DNA of 18,616 nt from assembly GCA_050012355.1 (NCBI GenBank), contig JBEKHI010000136.1, positions 1 to 18,616 on the forward strand, written 5' to 3'. This document shows, one piece after another, positions 14,528-18,616 of the stretch. Position 1 is the stretch's first letter; every line of letters starts with the position of its first letter. The DNA comes from JBEKHI01 sp050012355. Its GTDB lineage: Bacteria; Actinomycetota; Actinomycetes; Streptosporangiales; Streptosporangiaceae. A program made the position numbers and the translations under genes. The notes under the pieces are model-generated. The model worked only from the letters and a program-made list of their open reading frames with translations, had not been told where the DNA came from and did no database searches.

Positions 14528-15958
14528 ATGGTGCTCTCCCGAAGATGGCTGAGCGGCTCTGGCCAGGTTCGTTCCGGGCCGTCCGGACCTAGCCGCCGCA
14601 AGGTACTCGCGGCTGGTGCGGGGGCTGGAGCGCTCCTCGCGCTGCCGGTCATGGTTCCCGCTTCCCGTGCCAACGCGGCCGTCGGATCGGCCGCGTCCAG
14701 TGACTCCTGGTACGCCTTCCTGTTCGGCGTCCCTGAGTCGTCTCCCTATCCAGGCGGCTCGTTCCAGGCCGCGAAGTCCCCGGCCTCCGCCTCCGCGCCG
14801 CCCGCTCCGTACCAGGTCGCCAGCAAGCTCGCGTCGGTGCCGGTCTTGTCGCCCGATGCGACGACCGTGGCGGTGGCGGATGTGGCGACCGCGTCGAGCG
14901 GGGCGAAGGTGACGCTGACCCTGATGGACAAGGCGACGGCCGCCGTCAGCAAGCGGGGCACGCTGGCTCTGGCGGGGCTGCCGTCGGATGTGAGCATCCT
15001 CGCCACCCCCGTTTTCGCCCCCGGCACCACGACCGTGGCGCTCGTGCTGGCCATCACGATTCCCGGTAGCGGCGGAACGCTGCGCAAGACGGACCCGCGC
15101 ACCGGGAAGGTCACCACCGGAACGGCTACCACCTGGAAGTCGCATCACGCGCTGGCCTATTTCGACTCCAGTAGCGGCACCTTCACCGGTCCCTTCGAGC
15201 TTTCCGGCGAACCCTCCCTCGCCCTGACCACCGTCGCGGCCAACGGCACCGACCTGTTCGTCTGGACGACGCCGGAGCCGCGGCCGGCCGACTACTCGAA
15301 GACCAGCCAGGCGTTGGCCCCAGTGTCAACGGTGAGCGCGTTCCCGCTCGGCTCGGGCAAGCCAAGGTTCTCCGCGCCGTCGTTGCTGCCCTGGCCGGGC
15401 GGCGAGCCGGTCGTCACGCTGGCCAGCGGCGATATCGCCCGCCTGGTCCACGGGCGCGCTGTCCAGGTCTGCTCAGCGCGGACCGGTGACATCGTCAGTT
15501 ACACACTCGCGCCGCTCAACGTGCCCCGTCCGAAGCCCAGCGCCGTCACCATGCAGGCGCGCTCAGACGGCACCGTGTTCATCGCCAAACCCGGCGTCGG
15601 CACCGCCATCGTCGCCGACCCGGCGGACTCGTTCCGGGTGAAGTCTCAGGTCAGCTTCCCGGTACCGCAGGCACCCGGCAGCGCTCCCTGGAGCAAGGCG
15701 GTGCTGTCGTCGTCGGGCGACACGCTGTACGTCGTGGGCGGCGTGAATTCCGGCGGCGTATCCGCCTATGACGTCAGCACCGGCGCGCTGACCGCCTCGT
15801 ACACCAGCGGCGGTCTGCATTATGGCGGCCTTTCCGTGCTGCCGGACGGCAACGTGCTGGCGGTGGGTCCGGCCCATCCGCGACTCACGTTCTTCTCTCC
15901 CACCCTGAGCCGCCTTGGCGACGCGGACACCAGCCTGCAAATAGCGGCCGTTCTCTGA
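14528..15958 (+). CDS. Tat-exported beta-propeller-like protein of unknown function
   Basis: A 476-residue protein with a twin-arginine signal: SRRKVLA (Arg23-Arg24), a hydrophobic stretch to about 44, and a probable cleavage site ANA-A after residue 50. It should be exported folded, which often means a bound cofactor or a need to fold in the cytoplasm. The mature part is rich in Ser, Thr, Gly, Ala and Val and shows repeated short-strand units; the clearest is near the end: SSGDTLYVVGG, SAYDVSTGAL, then VLPDGNVLAVG, as in YVTN/WD40-like propellers. The propeller reading is by eye. It has only one cysteine in the mature region, unlike its downstream neighbour. The start is fixed by AGGAAG. It heads a likely operon with the next two genes, 47 bp upstream of the second. 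Confidence 0.82.
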   Translation: MVLSRRWLSGSGQVRSGPSGPSRRKVLAAGAGAGALLALPVMVPASRANAAVGSAASSDSWYAFLFGVPESSPYPGGSFQAAKSPASASAPPAPYQVASKLASVPVLSPDATTVAVADVATASSGAKVTLTLMDKATAAVSKRGTLALAGLPSDVSILATPVFAPGTTTVALVLAITIPGSGGTLRKTDPRTGKVTTGTATTWKSHHALAYFDSSSGTFTGPFELSGEPSLALTTVAANGTDLFVWTTPEPRPADYSKTSQALAPVSTVSAFPLGSGKPRFSAPSLLPWPGGEPVVTLASGDIARLVHGRAVQVCSARTGDIVSYTLAPLNVPRPKPSAVTMQARSDGTVFIAKPGVGTAIVADPADSFRVKSQVSFPVPQAPGSAPWSKAVLSSSGDTLYVVGGVNSGGVSAYDVSTGALTASYTSGGLHYGGLSVLPDGNVLAVGPAHPRLTFFSPTLSRLGDADTSLQIAAVL

Positions 15959-16005
15959 CCCCAGTCACCCCCCACACATACCGCCATCCCAGGAGGAATA
16001 CCGCC

Positions 16006-16728
16006 ATGCCGGGATATGACACCGCAGGAGAGATACAAAATACCTACGTGTCGGCTCACGACGAATTCGGTGCCGACCCAGACTTCTGGATCCGCTACTT
16101 CGCGCCCTCGCCATCCGCCGACCTCTTCGAAGATGACGCCTCATCGGAGTGCTCGGGCGCCTGGGACAGCGGAGGCCCCTACGTGGGCTGCGTTTCCTCT
16201 CCGAGCCAATCCAACCTGAGCAGCTCATCCGCGCAGGGCCTGGCGGACGCGCAGACCTACGCGGCGGCGATTCAGACCGCTTACTACGATGTGGAACCGC
16301 TCGACCTGCCCGCCAACAACGCGCTCTACTGCTGGCTCGACCAGGAATACTCGACCACGCTGAGCCTGGACTACTGGGACGCCTGGGCGAACTACATCGC
16401 GAACTACAACTTCGCGGACCTGGACACCTATCCGCTCTACCCGGCGCTGTACTGCACGCCGAATTCGCCGTACCCCAACTGCTCGACGATCGCGGAGGCC
16501 ACCGGCCTCGACATCCCGGCCGCCGTGTGGTCCGCCGAGTACGAGCCCTGCGGCTCCCTCACCGATCCGCCGACCTGGGACGCGGAGTCCTGCTCGGCGG
16601 TATCGACCCTGCTCTGGCAGTTCGGCGAACAGGGCGCGTGCGGCTACTCGGCCAACGTCGACCTGGACCAGCAGGCCTCGGGATTCGACTATCCCGACTA
16701 CTGTCTCCGCGTCCTGTCGAACCCGTAG
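16006..16728 (+). CDS. Cysteine-rich GH25-like (Rv2525c/DUF1906-like) protein without signal peptide
   Basis: A 240-residue protein resembling the GH25 lysozyme/Rv2525c-type TIM barrel. It opens with GYDTAGEI, has Asp112-Gln-Glu114 in CWLDQEY (GH25 enzymes use a DxE pair), a YPALYC strand, VWSAEYEPC, and the closing LLWQFGE...GYSANVDLDQ (203-221) typical of the last strand. Nine cysteines (49, 62, 109, 150, 159, 182, 196, 212, 233) imply disulfides and life outside the cytoplasm, yet there is no signal peptide, and no usable start was found between it and the preceding gene. AGGAGG at 15991-15996 supports this ATG. ATACCGCCAT is repeated around the ribosome site. Peptidoglycan or glycan hydrolysis is possible; binding only is equally possible. 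Confidence 0.75.
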   Translation: MPGYDTAGEIQNTYVSAHDEFGADPDFWIRYFAPSPSADLFEDDASSECSGAWDSGGPYVGCVSSPSQSNLSSSSAQGLADAQTYAAAIQTAYYDVEPLDLPANNALYCWLDQEYSTTLSLDYWDAWANYIANYNFADLDTYPLYPALYCTPNSPYPNCSTIAEATGLDIPAAVWSAEYEPCGSLTDPPTWDAESCSAVSTLLWQFGEQGACGYSANVDLDQQASGFDYPDYCLRVLSNP

Positions 16729-16734
16729 CGGCCG

Positions 16735-17553
16735 ATGCTGGTGTTCCTGAGCGGCTGCGTCGTCAGCTGTGGTGTGCTGCTCGCGCTGGCAGGAGCCGGC
16801 AAGGTGTACCGTGGCGCGCGCCGGACGGGTGGCTCCACCGCCATCTGGCGCGCGCTGCGGATCCCACGGCCGCTGATCAACCGGGCCGAAGTGGCGGCCG
16901 GCGTGCTTGAGTGCCTGATCGGCGCGCTCGTGTGCACGCGACTGTGCCCCGTGGCCGCCGGCGTCGCGATGGCCCTGCTCGGGGCGGCGTTCTGCGTGCT
17001 GCTCGGGTACGTGCGGATCAAGCGGATACCCGGTGACTGCGGCTGCGTCGGCTTGCGCAAGCGAGCGGACGCCATCGCGGAAACGGTTACCTGGCGGGCC
17101 ATGGCGCGGGCCGGATTGCTGGCCGCGGCGGGCGTCACGGCCGCTGTCGAGTCGGCCGGCCGGGCCAGCATGTTTTTTTACGCCGGGCTGCTGACCGGGG
17201 GAGCGGTGCTCGCGTTGCTGAGCATGCGCCTGCCGGTGCGCACCCCCGGGTGCCGCCGGGCGCTGTGGCGGCCGGTGCGGTCCTCGATGCGGGCGCTGAC
17301 CGCCCATGAGGTATTCGCGTCAATGGCGTCGGCCGCCGGGCCGTTCGGGTCCGACGTCAGGTACCGCCGGTCAGGCTGCACCGACGAATTCTGGTATCCG
17401 GCCGGAGCCGGCGGTGACAAGGCCGTGGTGTTCCGGCTGAGCCGGGGCGGCCCAGCCGGATCGCTCGCCGTTCACGCGGCAGTGCAAGCTTCTACCCGCG
17501 GTAATGCCTGGTTAAAGAAACCGCCCTTGGTCAGACCATCATGGGTGGTATGA
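16735..17553 (+). CDS. MauE/DoxX-like redox-associated membrane protein with C-terminal extension
   Basis: A 272-residue ORF starting six bases after the previous stop. Residues 1-165 contain about five hydrophobic segments and the signature PGDCGCVG (Cys102, Cys104), characteristic of the MauE family, which in methylotrophs supports disulfide formation in methylamine dehydrogenase. The cysteine-rich protein just upstream is a plausible partner. After about residue 170 comes a soluble tail with Cys173 and Cys215 (SGCTDEFWYPAG) that I do not recognise. The last 20 or so residues lie in lower-GC sequence and overlap the 3' end of the opposing SepF gene by 82 bp. The native end may therefore have been replaced, and the true C-terminus is uncertain. 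Confidence 0.75.
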   Translation: MLVFLSGCVVSCGVLLALAGAGKVYRGARRTGGSTAIWRALRIPRPLINRAEVAAGVLECLIGALVCTRLCPVAAGVAMALLGAAFCVLLGYVRIKRIPGDCGCVGLRKRADAIAETVTWRAMARAGLLAAAGVTAAVESAGRASMFFYAGLLTGGAVLALLSMRLPVRTPGCRRALWRPVRSSMRALTAHEVFASMASAAGPFGSDVRYRRSGCTDEFWYPAGAGGDKAVVFRLSRGGPAGSLAVHAAVQASTRGNAWLKKPPLVRPSWVV

Positions 17554-17921
17554 ATGGTCGAATCGGCAGGAACGATCAAGAATGTACGCCGGGAAAGCTT
17601 CTCGATGTCGCCGCAGAGACCGAGAATGAGACCGGAGACAAAATCTATGATGCGGGTGGAATCCGCATGGTTCATGTCTTCCAGGTTGATGATTACCGGA
17701 ATTTCCTGGCAATAGTACTCGCCGACGGTAGCGGCATCCTGAAAGTTTCGCGGACGCACTACTGCGATTTCGATACCGTTACCCATAGCAAACTGGCCAC
17801 TCAGGGTCTCATCGTCGCTCTGAACCTCACTGACGTCCTCGGAAGCATACCCGTCCTCGTTGACTAGGGCGTCATTATCCTGCTCGACGAGGCCGAGCCA
17901 ATCACGGGCCCTGCGTTGCAC
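17472..17921 (-). CDS. SepF-like cell division protein (paralogue outside the division cluster)
   Basis: About 149 residues with the full SepF plan: a short N-terminal helix ending WLGLVEQDND (membrane anchor region in SepF), an acidic linker, and the conserved core from VVRPRNFQDAATVGEYY through IPVIINLEDMN, IIDFVSGLILGLCGDI and RTFLIVPADSTI to GGFFNQ. SepF tethers FtsZ to the membrane; actinomycetes often carry extra SepF-like copies. The core is well preserved. Eleven further residues follow GGFFNQ, where SepF normally ends almost at once. GTG 17921 is chosen because GGAGGT (17929-17934) is seven bases away; GTG 17924 is an alternative. GC content is about 47-57% in counted 60-base blocks, against 68-77% in blocks outside the islet. 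No other division genes are near. Confidence 0.88.
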   Translation of the reverse strand: MQRRARDWLGLVEQDNDALVNEDGYASEDVSEVQSDDETLSGQFAMGNGIEIAVVRPRNFQDAATVGEYYCQEIPVIINLEDMNHADSTRIIDFVSGLILGLCGDIEKLSRRTFLIVPADSTIHTTHDGLTKGGFFNQALPRVEACTAA

Positions 17922-18616
17922 CACGCTGACCTCCGTCGATGACTGAAACCGCAGCGAACCAGACTGCACCAAACTCTAACAACGGACGCCTCTGGCGGCA
18001 TATCAACACGCCGGCCTGAGAATAAGGGCGAAACGTTCCTCCGCACCGTCTGGACGACACGGGCGTGCTCGCGCATCGTCTCGGTGCCGTCCAGGCCGGG
18101 CTGGCGGCCGAACCCGCAGTACATCGCCACCCCGAAGTCGTCGATGTACCGCGACGCGGTGGCCACCCGGCGGCGCAGTCCTGACTCACCGTCGATCGGC
18201 AGCACGATACCGAGGAACACCCGGGCGTCACCGGGCTCCAGGTCGGTCAGCGGCCGGAAGAAGCCGCGGTCCTCGCTGCGCAGGTACCTCGGTCCGGCCA
18301 GGTGCAGCCAGTCGACCCGGCGCCCCGATTCAGCGACCGCGAAGTTTGCCATCCTGACCAGCAGCGCCAGGTCGCGGGCCTCGTACATCGGCCATTCGGG
18401 GAACGTGCCGTAGCACAGGTGATAGCCGACCAGGACCTCGTCGGGAATGAGCCGGGTCAGCCGGGTCACCGGACCCGCGAAACGCTCCCACGCGCCCTCC
18501 GGCATCCACGCGAGCACCCCTTCGAGGTCTTGGGTCTCGTAGGCGATGTCCCACTGGATCGCGAGCTCGGCGGGCGGGATGGCGGCGGTCAGCCGGCCTA
18601 GTTCGCGGGCCACGAG
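17864..18616 (-). CDS. MetE-like (cobalamin-independent methionine synthase C-terminal type) protein, partial at window edge
   Basis: The frame is open to the right edge, so the N-terminus is missing. The visible 190 or so good residues resemble the C-terminal barrel of MetE/UROD-type proteins: AELAIQWDIAYE, then GYHLCYGTFPEW and AMYCGFGRQPG. The His-x-Cys of HLCYG and the later Cys match the positions of MetE zinc ligands, so methyl transfer from or to a thiol is conceivable. From about 18040 leftward the frame turns into unlikely Arg/Ser/Cys-rich sequence, just where GC content drops, and then overlaps the SepF start by 58 bp. The native end was probably near 18040 or was removed. The formal stop is at 17864. 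Function unknown. Confidence 0.62.
   Translation of the reverse strand, partial: LVARELGRLTAAIPPAELAIQWDIAYETQDLEGVLAWMPEGAWERFAGPVTRLTRLIPDEVLVGYHLCYGTFPEWPMYEARDLALLVRMANFAVAESGRRVDWLHLAGPRYLRSEDRGFFRPLTDLEPGDARVFLGIVLPIDGESGLRRRVATASRYIDDFGVAMYCGFGRQPGLDGTETMREHARVVQTVRRNVSPLFSGRRVDMPPEASVVRVWCSLVRCGFSHRRRSAWCNAGPVIGSASSSRIMTP

Noticed and set aside
17864..18040. True coding end of the MetE-like gene at 17864
   Set aside because: The last 60 or so residues look non-coding, lie in the low-GC islet and overlap the SepF start. The stop is formally correct but probably not native.

Overview
The window is high-GC DNA (about 70% in the stretches I counted) and is densely packed, with many ATGA/GTGA stop-start overlaps, GTG and TTG starts, an F420-type flavin-fold protein, a Tat-exported protein and a SepF protein. 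Together these point to an actinomycete. I cannot name the genus. No rRNA, tRNA, CRISPR array or transposase is visible.

Left half (49-10593): a divergent catabolic locus. Six minus-strand genes run leftward from 8007 with every junction overlapping: a single-chain B12-dependent mutase resembling glutamate mutase (catalytic barrel plus C-terminal B12 domain), an aldehyde dehydrogenase, a class III aminotransferase, a small F420/PNPOx-fold protein, a thiamine-diphosphate enzyme and a second aldehyde dehydrogenase. Facing them on the plus strand are an APC-type amino acid/amine permease and a MerR-XRE-cupin regulator, also overlapping. The 224-bp gap between the two arms is almost mirror-symmetric. 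It has two outward promoters, each followed by a copy of the same 19-bp element at the expected transcription start, and a perfect 14-bp palindrome at the centre. The reading is a regulated uptake and degradation pathway for an amino acid or amine whose carbon skeleton is rearranged by B12 chemistry. The substrate cannot be told from sequence, and I do not recognise the gene set as a described pathway.

Middle (10663-14303): a DHA2-type MFS exporter on the minus strand faces a double-headed Lrp/AsnC regulator. The regulator overlaps a winged-helix HTH_42 protein related to the AlkZ/YcaQ DNA glycosylases but with an altered active-site motif. This looks like an export/response module.

Right (14528-17553): a plus-strand cluster of a Tat-exported beta-propeller-like protein, a cysteine-rich GH25-like protein without a signal peptide, and a MauE-like membrane protein with a CxC motif. 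The set recalls the logic of methylamine dehydrogenase maturation, but no dehydrogenase is recognisable.

Right edge (about 17500-18616): a lower-GC islet carrying a SepF-like cell-division gene lies between the MauE-like gene and a MetE-like gene that runs off the window. Both flanking reading frames run into the islet and may have been cut by it.
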